Under the pieces are notes generated by a model. The model was given only the letters and a program-made list of their open reading frames with translations, did no database searches and was not told where the DNA came from. The translations under genes were made by a program, and so were the position numbers. Source: Lachnospiraceae bacterium (GTDB lineage: Bacteria > Bacillota > Clostridia > Lachnospirales > Lachnospiraceae). Taken from it: DNA of 64,000 nucleotides. Every line of letters starts with the position of its first letter. Position 1 is the first letter of the stretch. The DNA lies in assembly GCA_017436865.1 (NCBI GenBank), contig JAFSCH010000091.1, forward strand, positions 1 through 64,000, given 5' to 3'. This document shows positions 18,892 to 27,675 of the stretch, piece after piece.

Positions 18892-19053
18892 ATGAAGAAG
18901 ACATGGGAAAATGCTACAATGGAAACATTAGAGATTACTGCAACAGCAGGTGGTCCTAAGTATAACAAGACACAGGATGGCGAAGTATGGTGGAACGAAG
19001 ATAAGGATAGATGGGAAACTCCATCTGGTGAAACAGAAGACGTTCTTAGCTAA
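18892..19053 (+). CDS. Lasso-like precursor peptide A1
   Basis: A 53-codon gene with AAAGGAAATG upstream of the ATG. The leader has W5, M10, L13-E-I and T18-A19, as in paeninodin-type leaders recognised by a B1 protein, with Thr expected next to last. The predicted core begins GGPKYNKTQDGEV after T18-A19 and ends SGETEDVLS. Asp29 is a good macrolactam acceptor. It is residue 10 if the core starts at G20, or 9 if it starts at G21. The C-terminal Ser could be phosphorylated. It sits between cyclase C1 and a terminator. A second precursor shares the leader and tail patterns. Identity as a lasso precursor is inferred; the sequence pattern and neighbours support it. Confidence 0.78.
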   Translation: MKKTWENATMETLEITATAGGPKYNKTQDGEVWWNEDKDRWETPSGETEDVLS

Positions 19054-19078
19054 TTCTTTTGAATAACAGAAAAAAATG

Positions 19079-19107
19079 AAAGCGTAGGCATTGCTTACGC
19101 TTTTTTC
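19079..19107 (+). terminator. Terminator after precursor A1
   Basis: AAGCGTA and TTACGCTT form a stem around GGCATTGC and run into six T. It isolates the short A1 transcript from the next gene. The remaining stretch to 19240 holds a possible promoter (TTGATA at 19129 with TAATAT at 19151, 16-base spacing). Confidence 0.8.
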
Positions 19108-19178
19108 TGTTGTATTCACCATTGTGTTTTGATAGAATATTCGTTATACTTAATATAGTAATAGATAGGTTCTTATAA

Positions 19179-19207
19179 CGTAATGATGTAGGAAGTGAAT
19201 CATTACG
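19179..19207 (+). repeat. Perfect 9-bp inverted repeat in the leader of the nucleotidyltransferase gene
   Basis: CGTAATGAT (19179-19187) is complementary to ATCATTACG (19199-19207) with an 11-base spacer. No T-run follows. It lies 33 bases before the start codon and could be a regulator site or an RNA hairpin. Confidence 0.45.
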
Positions 19208-19240
19208 AAAGGTTTATCGAGAGTGGGAGAGAGTGAGAAA

Positions 19241-20500
19241 ATGTCAGAAGAACGGAGTAATATTACAAGAGAATGGGAATTGTACATGTATTTATTACGA
19301 TGTGCTATTAAAAAGGAACAATTGGAAGAGCAAACATTAGCGAAGTATCAGGATATTGAAAGTAAACAGATTCGGGAAAGAGCAAAAAGAAATGGTCAAC
19401 TTTTTTTATTGGATGCGAATATATATGAGTATGCTGTTTATCGTAAAGAAGAAAATATAGCACAGAAGATAGGCATTAATAAGGTAATCTACGAATATGA
19501 AAAATATAAATGTATACGAAATGTTCTTGCACTTGCAAAAGAGAATAAACTCCCATTCGTAATATTTAAGGGCTGTGTTCTTGCAGATTTATATCCGCAA
19601 TATGTTCAGAGAAGCTCTTGTGATACAGATATTTTTGTAGATTATGAATATCGAGAGAAAGCGATAGAGGTTCTTGTGAATGCAGGCTATGTGATTAATG
19701 AAGAACATTCCAAGAATGAAGTGTGCGTTTTACAATATAGCAAGTTCCCACATGCAATAGAACTTCATTCCTGTTTATGGGAGGACTATGAAGGAAAGAG
19801 ACTGGATATTTTAAAGAGCTTTGGGCTTACAGATACAGATAAGCTCATAAAGCTTGAAACATGTGGATTCGAAGTAACAACTTTAGGATATGAAGAACAT
19901 CTTATCTATCAACTGTTTCATATTATTAAACATTTCTCATTAGAAGGCGTAGGAATGAAGTACTTGGCAGATATAACGCTTTATGTAGATGCTTATGGTA
20001 AATACATAGATTATCAGCGTATGTGGAAACGCTTGGAAGAGCTTGATTATGCGAAATTTGCACATTATTTATTTGCCATTTGTATTGAATTTTTAGGAAT
20101 GGATAGGGTGATTCTAGAAAATAGAAAGATGTCTATGGGAAATGAGTTCTATGAGTTCATGATTGACCTGTTTAATGGCGGAGTGATGTATGAGGATAAG
20201 AGCGACAGCTGGCAGATACTTGGAATGATGACTCCATATTTTACCGGGGAAAAAGGTAGTTCAAAAGGAAAAATAGGAAGAAAGCTAGCCGTCATATTTC
20301 CAAGGGCAAAAGATATACAGGAGTATTATCCATATTTGAAGAAGTGTCCATTTCTGCTACCAGTAGCTTGGGTACAAAAGGCTGTAAAGTATCTGATTAA
20401 TTATCGTACGAAATCAAATAATTGGTATAGTGCAAGTGAAAAGCTTAATGTTGCTGAACATAGAATTGATTTGATGGATAAGCTTGGTTTATTAGGATAG
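19241..20500 (+). CDS. Nucleotidyltransferase-family protein (NTP_transf_5-like) of lasso cluster
   Basis: A 419-residue protein. The segment LPFVIFKGCVLADLYP, then SSCDTDIFVD and AIELHSCLWEDY, matches the uncharacterised nucleotidyltransferase family PF14907, with a DxD-type metal site at CDTD. Such genes recur in Firmicutes lasso clusters beside HPr-kinase-like enzymes. It may act on the C-terminal Ser of the precursors, but the substrate is not shown by sequence. The gene sits eight bases before B2, so they are co-transcribed. The ATG at 19241 after GGGAGAGAGTGAG is preferred over an in-frame GTG at 19223. Confidence 0.72.
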   Translation: MSEERSNITREWELYMYLLRCAIKKEQLEEQTLAKYQDIESKQIRERAKRNGQLFLLDANIYEYAVYRKEENIAQKIGINKVIYEYEKYKCIRNVLALAKENKLPFVIFKGCVLADLYPQYVQRSSCDTDIFVDYEYREKAIEVLVNAGYVINEEHSKNEVCVLQYSKFPHAIELHSCLWEDYEGKRLDILKSFGLTDTDKLIKLETCGFEVTTLGYEEHLIYQLFHIIKHFSLEGVGMKYLADITLYVDAYGKYIDYQRMWKRLEELDYAKFAHYLFAICIEFLGMDRVILENRKMSMGNEFYEFMIDLFNGGVMYEDKSDSWQILGMMTPYFTGEKGSSKGKIGRKLAVIFPRAKDIQEYYPYLKKCPFLLPVAWVQKAVKYLINYRTKSNNWYSASEKLNVAEHRIDLMDKLGLLG

Positions 20501-20508
20501 GAGCCACT

Positions 20509-20943
20509 ATGATAAGACGTGTCATTGATTTTATGAAATATAATGGTGAGAAATGGATGACAATTACCGTATACATTTATGTAGCATATTATAGGTTATG
20601 TATCTTGCTATTGCCAATGGCTAAAATAGAGAAGATGATGGGAATACGTGGTGAAGAATCTGTTGCAGAGGAAGAGCTGGAAACGATAAAGCTTGCTAAG
20701 CTGGTAGGCTTTCATGTAAACAGGGTAACAGAGCATTTGCCATTAAAGAGAAAATGTTTTGTACGTGCTCTGACTGCTCGAAAGATACTTATGAAAAGAG
20801 GAATTAATTCTACTATTTATATGGGAGTCGCATTAGAAGATGGAAATATGATAGCGCATGCATGGTCGCGCTGTGGGCAGTTATATGTAACAGGTGGAAC
20901 AGGAAAAGGATATAGTACAGTAGCCAGATTTAAGGCATTTTAA
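20509..20943 (+). CDS. Lasso leader peptidase B2 (transglutaminase-like)
   Basis: A 144-residue protein of the Transglut_core3/LasB2 family. The catalytic Cys83 lies in KRKCFVRALTA and His117 in IAHAWSRCGQLYVTGG, the usual pair of B2 proteases; the third triad residue is not obvious. The helical N-terminal part is short, as in split B1/B2 systems. It removes the leader while the cyclase closes the ring, and it needs a B1 protein, found at 25516-25797. AGGAG stands before the ATG. It ends at a bidirectional terminator. Confidence 0.83.
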   Translation: MIRRVIDFMKYNGEKWMTITVYIYVAYYRLCILLLPMAKIEKMMGIRGEESVAEEELETIKLAKLVGFHVNRVTEHLPLKRKCFVRALTARKILMKRGINSTIYMGVALEDGNMIAHAWSRCGQLYVTGGTGKGYSTVARFKAF

Positions 20944-20975
20944 AACCTCTTGAGCAAATGCTCAAGAGGTTTTTC
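20943..20975. terminator. Bidirectional terminator between B2 and the GH5 gene
   Basis: AAACCTCTTGAGC and GCTCAAGAGGTTT are perfectly complementary around AAAT and run into T on the + strand. The hairpin contains the stop codon of the convergent GH5 gene at 20962. Confidence 0.9.
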
Positions 20976-22521
20976 TATAAGAGATAATCTCCATAGCTAG
21001 ATCGCCATTTTTTAGATATGATTGGTACTGATACTTAAAACGATACCCCCATGGATTGTGAATGGATACTTTCATATAAGCTGCATTTTCAGGTGATGCA
21101 ATATCATATACTGTTTGATTCTGAGTGGAAGTATAGGATATGAATTGGTTTTCCTGATTAAAAAAAGCAATACCTGATATTCTTATGCCGTCTCCGTTTT
21201 CTTTGGTATGAAGCGTAATACGGTAACCAGTGTCAGGAAGAACAGCAAGTCCTTGACTATTTACATTAAGAGTCAGGCTTCCAGTGGATGATTTTTCTAA
21301 AGAACCGTTACTAGTATTGAGTCTGGCATAAGAAAAATCATTGATTGTGTTAAAGTGATAGGTATTAAGAATCTCAGTCTCATAGGAAACAGGGTTCATA
21401 AGAGCTTCATAAATATCCTTTTCAACAATAGAACCGGAGTTTCTATCAAAGAGCTGATAAGTAGTGCCGTCATCCCACCAAAAGCATTTAAAACCATATT
21501 CTGATGCACGTGATACAAAGTTCCCGGCATGAATGCCACGATAGCCGGAAGGAGTATATTCCTTGGTAGTACCGAATTCGCCAATAATAACCGGTGCACT
21601 TTGCTGTTTAGAAAAATCATCCAAACGCTGAAAGAGTGTATCAATAGACTGATCATAAGCGGTATCGTAACAGTGGACTTCAACAAGTAAACGATCCTTT
21701 ACGGAATCAGAAGGCAAAACGAAACTGCTTAGTATTTCCTCAGAGGTACCATTTAGAAAGGTACCACAGATTAAGACTCTGTCTGTATTATTTCCACCAC
21801 TTTCTCTTACGGCATTTACAAATAACTGATTTAGAATATTTGTGGCATTAGAAGCCCCATCGGAATAAACCCAGCTATCGTTTTTGGTATTGAGTTCATT
21901 ATAGCTTTCGAAGATTAGATGATAATCATAATCTTTGAAATAAGTAGCAATTTGACCCCATAAGTAAACTGCATTATTAGATACTTCTTTTATATCATTC
22001 ATATCAGCCCACAGAATGGGAGCATCATGGTGTGAATTCAGGATTACATACATATCATTGTCAAGAGCATACTGAACAACCTCGGCAACACGTTGGAGAT
22101 AATCTTGTCTGATATATAAGCGATTATCCTGTTCATAAGTGTTATAATACCATGTCACAGGTATTCGTATTGCACGAAAACCAGATGCGGCGACAGAATC
22201 AATGAATTCCTTCGTTATGCTAGGATTCCCCCAGGCAGTTTCATAAGAAGCTACGGGATGAGTACCATGGCTACGATATGCTTCGTCAGTACAGCTGTCT
22301 AAGGAGTTGCCAAGATTCCATCCTACCGTGAAATCAGCAATAAACTCATCAGCAGTAATCGAGGATGAATGATAGATACCGTTGATACGAGCTTGAAGAA
22401 GCTTTGAAAGCTCGAAAGGATAACTGGATTTATGGAATATTATTGCAAACACAACGGCGAACAATAATATTGCAGACAATATAATATTACATAGAATGTG
22501 TTTCTTACATTTCTTAATCAT
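20962..22521 (-). CDS. Membrane-anchored GH5-family glycoside hydrolase
   Basis: The 519-residue protein has an N-terminal membrane helix (about residues 9-29) and then a GH5 (beta/alpha)8 domain. GWNLGNSLD, AIRIPVTW, VILNSHHD, the acid/base Glu in SYNELN and the nucleophile Glu in VIIGEFGT are all present. The last ~130 residues form a beta-rich module that may bind carbohydrate. It is most likely an extracellular beta-glucanase/endoglucanase, perhaps remodelling EPS. The ATG at 22521 has GGAGAGTGAA before it; an upstream ATG at 22608 would read through the previous terminator. A terminator before the gene suggests a separate promoter. Confidence 0.85.
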   Translation of the reverse strand: MIKKCKKHILCNIILSAILLFAVVFAIIFHKSSYPFELSKLLQARINGIYHSSSITADEFIADFTVGWNLGNSLDSCTDEAYRSHGTHPVASYETAWGNPSITKEFIDSVAASGFRAIRIPVTWYYNTYEQDNRLYIRQDYLQRVAEVVQYALDNDMYVILNSHHDAPILWADMNDIKEVSNNAVYLWGQIATYFKDYDYHLIFESYNELNTKNDSWVYSDGASNATNILNQLFVNAVRESGGNNTDRVLICGTFLNGTSEEILSSFVLPSDSVKDRLLVEVHCYDTAYDQSIDTLFQRLDDFSKQQSAPVIIGEFGTTKEYTPSGYRGIHAGNFVSRASEYGFKCFWWDDGTTYQLFDRNSGSIVEKDIYEALMNPVSYETEILNTYHFNTINDFSYARLNTSNGSLEKSSTGSLTLNVNSQGLAVLPDTGYRITLHTKENGDGIRISGIAFFNQENQFISYTSTQNQTVYDIASPENAAYMKVSIHNPWGYRFKYQYQSYLKNGDLAMEIISYRKTS

Positions 22522-22576
22522 TTGTTCACTCTCCAATACTAGTGCATATATACATACTTTTACAATAGCACAAAAT

Positions 22577-22606
22577 GAAAAAAGATGGAAGCAGAAAGCT
22601 TCCATC
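22577..22606 (-). terminator. Terminator after the PP-loop gene
   Basis: On the minus strand GATGGAAGC and GCTTCCATC pair around a five-base loop and run into six T. It separates the flippase/PP-loop operon from the GH5 gene. A hairpin with nearly the same stem lies at 25491-25514, upstream of the flippase gene. Confidence 0.85.
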
Positions 22607-23870
22607 ACTTAGAATATATAAATTTCTTTAGTCCTCTTTTAATGGATTTTAATAAGGAAATGATACAATGGTACATTTTTTTACAAGGATAATCATTAAA
22701 TTTATCCCAATTAATACGAAATAGCCATTCATATTTATCAATATCCTTGATATTATTTTCTTTCATTCGATTCATGATTGGATAATAGTAGGATGTAATT
22801 CGATATTGTGGAAGTAGCATTTCTATCATATGCTTGCGTTTGCATTTTTTGATACTTGCATCATTCCATATAAAACCGAATTCATTTGGATTACCGCCTT
22901 CAGATACAATTTCCAATATTGTTCGGTAACATTTCTCACACTGACAACAATTTTTCCCACCTGAAGAAATCCAACAAACATGAACATTTGGTTTTTCTGT
23001 AGAATAAGGATAATTTACTAAGTAAGCAATTTTATCTTGACGAGTTAATTCATATCCGTCGTGAATGGTTTGAGTATTTCCAAAATATACATAATTATCA
23101 ATAGTAGGATCACTTGCACATACATAGGTGCCTTTTTGTTGTTCTGAAAAGGAAGAAGCAATATAAACTTTTTCCATACCATATGCATAAGCGATTGGTG
23201 CGCCATGGGAAATAATGGCGATTCCATGCTGAAAGTCGTGCCAATATTCATAAGGTGTGTTTTCTAACAACAAGGAAACACCTTGTTCTCCAAAGTTGAG
23301 AAGGCGGCGGAATGAACTTTTAATAGGAAAATAAGTAAGTGAAAGCTGTTCAGCTACTTTTTTGTTAAAGCTATCAATAATCTGCCACCCATTTGTGTCT
23401 GAAATATCAATATCAGCGCCCCATATAGTGAGTAAGGCAGGAGCCTCATCTACATGTCTATACAAGGTAGTATAAGCATCAACTCCACCGGAGAAGAAAC
23501 AACCAGCATTTATTTTGCTTTCGGGTACATAATTTGATTCAGGCATTGTTTTGATGTTTCCCTGAAAGCATAAGGAAGGATACATTTGCATATATCCCTG
23601 TTTTATTTCATCTACATGACTTAAGAAGTTTTTGTCTAAAGTATGCACCTCTAAAGTAGAATTTGTTAACCAAATGATAGGTAGTACGTTGCACACAAAA
23701 GGAATTGCTATAATGCTATCCGGTATATTGGTCAATTCAAAGGTGTATTCAATAAAAGCTTCTTCATTTAGATTGAAAAAATGTTTCAAGGAGTCACTAA
23801 CTTCATAATGATAAATTACTTTGTTATTTACTTTTTCACATAAATTAAGTCGAATGTAATTTGATTCCAT
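22605..23870 (-). CDS. PP-loop ATP pyrophosphatase-like protein with Cys motif
   Basis: The 421-residue protein carries an N-type PP-loop, CFFSGGVDAYTTLYRH, around residues 125-140, typical of ATP pyrophosphatases that adenylate a substrate (QueC, WbpG, asparagine synthetase). A cluster CCQCEKCYRT near residue 315 suggests a metal or Fe-S site, and HVCWISSGGKNC precedes it. The function is unknown; such proteins often occur with capsule genes and might amidate or thiolate a sugar. It overlaps the flippase gene by one base (TAATG), so they are coupled. Confidence 0.65.
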   Translation of the reverse strand: MESNYIRLNLCEKVNNKVIYHYEVSDSLKHFFNLNEEAFIEYTFELTNIPDSIIAIPFVCNVLPIIWLTNSTLEVHTLDKNFLSHVDEIKQGYMQMYPSLCFQGNIKTMPESNYVPESKINAGCFFSGGVDAYTTLYRHVDEAPALLTIWGADIDISDTNGWQIIDSFNKKVAEQLSLTYFPIKSSFRRLLNFGEQGVSLLLENTPYEYWHDFQHGIAIISHGAPIAYAYGMEKVYIASSFSEQQKGTYVCASDPTIDNYVYFGNTQTIHDGYELTRQDKIAYLVNYPYSTEKPNVHVCWISSGGKNCCQCEKCYRTILEIVSEGGNPNEFGFIWNDASIKKCKRKHMIEMLLPQYRITSYYYPIMNRMKENNIKDIDKYEWLFRINWDKFNDYPCKKMYHCIISLLKSIKRGLKKFIYSK

Positions 23871-25417
23871 TAATTCTTTCCTTTCTTTACCAAAGCTAAT
23901 TTGGATTTAAATAAAGTATTGACGATATATGAAAATTCCTCAGTTCTTCCATAGAGAAGTAATAAAACAAGATTTGGGAATATACAACATATAACGACTT
24001 GTACAATAAATTTAAAAACAAGATTATTAATTGGAAGAAGGACACACAGTTTATAGTTAATAAAGCAAATAAAGAAGCAAAGGCATAAGCGAATAATATA
24101 TCTTGTGTAATAGATTCGTGCACTTTTCTTAAATTGCGTTTTGAATAAAATCTGTGGTTCTTTCCACCAAGCATATACCAGACGAGCGATGATAGTAGCC
24201 AAAATAATTCCAAACATACCATAAAAATATCCTAGTATAAGGGATAGAATAAAATTAATAGAGGTAGTTACCATTGTAATATATTTGGTTTGTTGGAAAA
24301 TACCAGTTGTTTCTCGAAAAGCCCACATGGTCTGCCGAATGTTACAGGTGTAAAAATTGATTACTACCAAAACAACAACAGGTAGTTCAATTAAGTATGA
24401 TTTTCCATAGCTTAATTCAATAAAACTCTGAAAAAGTGAAATAAAACAAACAGAGCAGAAAGTAATAATCCAAAAATTAATTAATTCCATGACATTAAAG
24501 ATATGTAATTTTTTCGCTTCATTGTTTTCTTCGGAAGTCATTAAGTTACCCAGTGTTGCTTTAACAGAAGAAAAAACAATTGATACAAAAGAAACAATAT
24601 ATGTTATTATCATGGAATAGTTGGAATAATAACCAACATAAATTGTTCCAACAAAAACAGAAATTAATATATTATCAACATTTCCTTGTAATACAGACCC
24701 CAATTTATAAAAGAATAATGCTTTGACATTTTGCCATAGTGCAGTTTTTTCATTTCGTTCCAAGTCTGATTTAGCTGTTTTAAGGAACGGGTACATTTTC
24801 ACAGTAATGTGGTTCATCAAAATATTATTGCCTAAATTAACAATAATGGCAACTAATAAATATAAGAAATAATTTTTGAATGCAAATAAAATAATTAAGC
24901 GCAAGCAAAATATAGTAATTTTAGCAATATTAGAATATTTGTTTAGAATATAATTTTTCTGATCAGCTGACAATAATGTGGTTCTATATACGAATAAATA
25001 TGAAATAACAACCTCGGCTAAAGATAAACAATAGTATATTTCTAAATGTTCAAGTGGTTGTTCCAGCTTAACAATATACCTGAGAAATGGTATTAAAGCT
25101 ATACCTATTAGTGATATAACACAGGCAATAGATATATAGATACGTTTGAAAAAGTTTATGTACGCAGCTATTTTTTCATTGTCATGATTAGCAATAGGTT
25201 TATAAAGACTGTACATCATAGCAGTTCCCATACCCAAATCGGCGAGAGACAAGACTGCTATTATATTAGAAAAAAGTCCATTAATTCCTAAATATCTGAC
25301 ATCCAGAATTTGGACAAAAATAACTCTTGAAATATATGCTAAAAAGATATTTAGTATATTTTGAAAAATAGACGAAGCTGCATTTCTTTTTACATTAGTT
25401 ACTCTTGATTCACTCAT
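23870..25417 (-). CDS. Wzx-type flippase / polysaccharide export membrane protein
   Basis: About 12-14 hydrophobic helices across 515 residues, with N-terminal RNAASSIFQNILNIFLAYISRVIFVQILDV, match the MOP/MATE-type polysaccharide transporters that flip lipid-linked oligosaccharide. It heads a two-gene unit with the PP-loop enzyme. No glycosyltransferase stands beside it, which is unusual, and the lasso genes B2 and B1 lie on either side. It may serve the EPS loci or an unrecognised product of the PP-loop enzyme. Confidence 0.82.
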   Translation of the reverse strand: MSESRVTNVKRNAASSIFQNILNIFLAYISRVIFVQILDVRYLGINGLFSNIIAVLSLADLGMGTAMMYSLYKPIANHDNEKIAAYINFFKRIYISIACVISLIGIALIPFLRYIVKLEQPLEHLEIYYCLSLAEVVISYLFVYRTTLLSADQKNYILNKYSNIAKITIFCLRLIILFAFKNYFLYLLVAIIVNLGNNILMNHITVKMYPFLKTAKSDLERNEKTALWQNVKALFFYKLGSVLQGNVDNILISVFVGTIYVGYYSNYSMIITYIVSFVSIVFSSVKATLGNLMTSEENNEAKKLHIFNVMELINFWIITFCSVCFISLFQSFIELSYGKSYLIELPVVVLVVINFYTCNIRQTMWAFRETTGIFQQTKYITMVTTSINFILSLILGYFYGMFGIILATIIARLVYAWWKEPQILFKTQFKKSARIYYTRYIIRLCLCFFICFINYKLCVLLPINNLVFKFIVQVVICCIFPNLVLLLLYGRTEEFSYIVNTLFKSKLALVKKGKN

Positions 25418-25490
25418 AATTCACACCTTATATATTATATTTAAATATTTTATTTGAATTTGGAATAGAATGAGTATTGCATACAATTTA

Positions 25491-25515
25491 AAATGGAAGC
25501 TATCGCTTCCATTTT
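25491..25515 (-). terminator. Hairpin terminator downstream of B1
   Basis: AAATGGAAGC pairs perfectly with GCTTCCATTT across a four-base loop. It begins just after the B1 stop codon on the minus strand; a T-rich stretch follows. The stem core is the same as at 22584-22606. Confidence 0.7.
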
Positions 25516-25797
25516 TTAGCAATTCTGTAATTCTATAAATCCATTTTGTTGCATCTGTGAGAGAAAGCCCTGAACAGATGTCATACAAGTATCTTCATCA
25601 ACATCATATATTTCCATTAAGGAATTCTTTATTTCAGAAACGGTAATATCATTTGAAAGCATGTCCCAGATATCGTTTGCAGATCCTTTTAATAAAAAAT
25701 ATTTTCCTGTAGAAAAATCAATCATTACTTTCTCACCTGATAAGTCTGTAACATCTAGTTGCTTGATAAGGTGAACTTTTGTGTTTTCACTCATCAT
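25516..25797 (-). CDS. PqqD-like RRE protein B1 of the lasso cluster
   Basis: The 93-residue protein has the PqqD fold pattern, with VMIDFSTGKYFLLKGSANDIWDML near the middle and a helical C-terminus. In split systems B1 binds the leader of the precursor and delivers it to B2 and the cyclase. AGAAGGG stands about eight bases before the ATG at 25797; an upstream start at 25866 would encode that ribosome binding site as protein. It is the only B1 in the window and presumably serves both precursors. It is divergent to the exporter gene. Confidence 0.85.
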   Translation of the reverse strand: MMSENTKVHLIKQLDVTDLSGEKVMIDFSTGKYFLLKGSANDIWDMLSNDITVSEIKNSLMEIYDVDEDTCMTSVQGFLSQMQQNGFIELQNC

Positions 25798-25995
25798 ATG
25801 TATTGTCCCTTCTTCTCTCAATTTTATAATCATGGATATTATATATGCTTTTGTTAAATAAGTCAATAAAATAGGAAAAAAGACTTATGAAACTTTGTAA
25901 GAAAAGATAGGATATATGTATGGATTTCTTTGGTGAATGTGATATACTGATATGGTTTAAATAAGAAAAATAATAGAGAGATGAAGGATTGAGAG
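25798..25995. promoter_or_regulatory. Divergent intergenic region between B1 and the exporter gene
   Basis: The 198-base AT-rich gap must hold promoters for both B1 (minus) and the exporter/kinase operon (plus). A TATACT at 25943-25948 is a possible -10 for the plus strand, but I see no matching -35. AGAGAGATGAAGGA before 25996 serves as the ribosome binding site. Confidence 0.4.
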
Positions 25996-27672
25996 ATGAA
26001 TAAACTAAAGAGATTATGGAAAGACAGAGGAAATCAATATCAATATGCCAAGTGGTTGATGCGATATGCAAAACCATATGCAGGTAAAATATCACTCATG
26101 ATGTGCTTTAATCTGTTAAGCACAGTGGTATCACTAGTAATGGTTACCCTATCAAAGCGCATTATAGATAGTGCAACAGCAGGAAACTCGTTCTTTATAC
26201 TAGTTGGTGGCTATTTGGCATTGGTAGTCGGTCTTGAAGTGGTATCGGTGATTTCAACATTAATGAATGCAATGCTTACAGAGCGCTTTTCCTTTGGTAT
26301 TAGGAAGCAAATCTATGAGAAGATTATTTGTTCACATTGGATGGATGTGAAGCGTTATCATACAGGTGATTTAATGACTAGACTTACCAGCGATGCGGGA
26401 AATATTGCAGATGGTATCATAGGAACGATTCCTAATATTATTCAGTTGTTTATCGAATTGTTATTGGTATTTTTTACCTTGTTCAGTTATTCGCCTATTT
26501 TGGCAGTTTTTGCACTTATGATAGCACCTGTTGCAGCGTTGTCTTCCTTGTGGCTTGGAAGAAAGCTGAAAAAGCTTCAAGTAAAGGTTCAGGAGTCAGA
26601 GGCTGCATATCGTTCCTTTTTACAGGAAAGCTTGGCAAATCTTTTGATTGTGAAATCTTTTGCAAACGAAGAGTATTCTACCAATCGTTTGGTGCAGTTG
26701 AGAGAAGAGAGATTTCATTGGGTATATAAAAGGACCAAGATGGGTGTAGTAAGCTCTACTGTCATGTCTATGGCATTTCAGACAGGATATATAGCGGCAT
26801 TTACATACGGAGCGTTGCAGATTTCAAGAAAAGTCATTACATACGGTACGATGACAGTATTTCTTACTTTGGTGAACCGAGTGCAGGCGCCGGTAATGAG
26901 TTTGGCACAACAGATTCCTAGAGTAGTGTCCATTCTTGCATCTGCAGGACGTGTTATGGAGCTTCAGGACATACCATTAGAGGAGAAGCTGGATGAGCAG
27001 ATTACAGCAGAACGTATTGGAATTGAAGTGAATCAGCTTACCTTTGGGTATACAGATGAGACAGTGTTAGAGGATGTCTCTTTGCGTATTCAACCAGGCG
27101 AATTTGTAGCAATCATCGGAGCATCGGGAATCGGTAAAACGACATTAATTCGTATTATTATGTCATTTATGAGTAAGATTGAGGGAAGTGTTACTTTCTT
27201 CAATGAAAAGGGTGAGAAAGAAAAGGCTAATGCAGCAACGAGAAACTTTATTTCGTATGTGCCACAAGGCAATACGCTATTTAGTGGAACAGTACGTGAA
27301 AATATCCGCATGGGCAATCTAAATGCAACGGAAGAAGAGATGTGGGAAGCATTGAAAATGGCAGCAGGAGATGAGTTTGTCAGAGGATTGCCAAAGGGGC
27401 TTGATACCGTGATTGGTGAACGTGGACATGGACTCTCAGAAGGACAGGCACAGAGAATCGCGATTGCAAGAGCGTTTGTCAGAAAGGCACCTTTCCTCAT
27501 CCTGGATGAGGCAACATCCGCATTGGATGAGGCAACGGAACAAGGGGTTATTAAAGGATTGCAGCAGTTAAGTCCTAGACCAACCTGTCTGATTATTACG
27601 CATCGTAAGAGTATTTTAGAGTATTGTGATAGAGAGATTACGATTGAGAATAAGAAAACGATAGAGGAATAG
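25996..27672 (+). CDS. ABC exporter D of the lasso cluster
   Basis: A 558-residue half-transporter has an N-terminal six-helix membrane domain (about 25-310) and a C-terminal ATPase with Walker A GASGIGKTT, signature LSEGQ and Walker B FLILDEATSALD. There is no N-terminal C39 peptidase domain, which fits lasso exporters, where B2 has already removed the leader. It should export the mature peptide(s) and give self-immunity if they are antibacterial. It is followed after three bases by the kinase gene. Confidence 0.85.
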   Translation: MNKLKRLWKDRGNQYQYAKWLMRYAKPYAGKISLMMCFNLLSTVVSLVMVTLSKRIIDSATAGNSFFILVGGYLALVVGLEVVSVISTLMNAMLTERFSFGIRKQIYEKIICSHWMDVKRYHTGDLMTRLTSDAGNIADGIIGTIPNIIQLFIELLLVFFTLFSYSPILAVFALMIAPVAALSSLWLGRKLKKLQVKVQESEAAYRSFLQESLANLLIVKSFANEEYSTNRLVQLREERFHWVYKRTKMGVVSSTVMSMAFQTGYIAAFTYGALQISRKVITYGTMTVFLTLVNRVQAPVMSLAQQIPRVVSILASAGRVMELQDIPLEEKLDEQITAERIGIEVNQLTFGYTDETVLEDVSLRIQPGEFVAIIGASGIGKTTLIRIIMSFMSKIEGSVTFFNEKGEKEKANAATRNFISYVPQGNTLFSGTVRENIRMGNLNATEEEMWEALKMAAGDEFVRGLPKGLDTVIGERGHGLSEGQAQRIAIARAFVRKAPFLILDEATSALDEATEQGVIKGLQQLSPRPTCLIITHRKSILEYCDREITIENKKTIEE

Positions 27673-27675
27673 AAA

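Noticed and set aside
22522..22608. Upstream ATG for the GH5 gene at 22608
   Set aside because: It lies in the terminator of the preceding gene and adds no family-like sequence. The ATG at 22521 has GGAGAGTGAA and directly precedes the membrane anchor.
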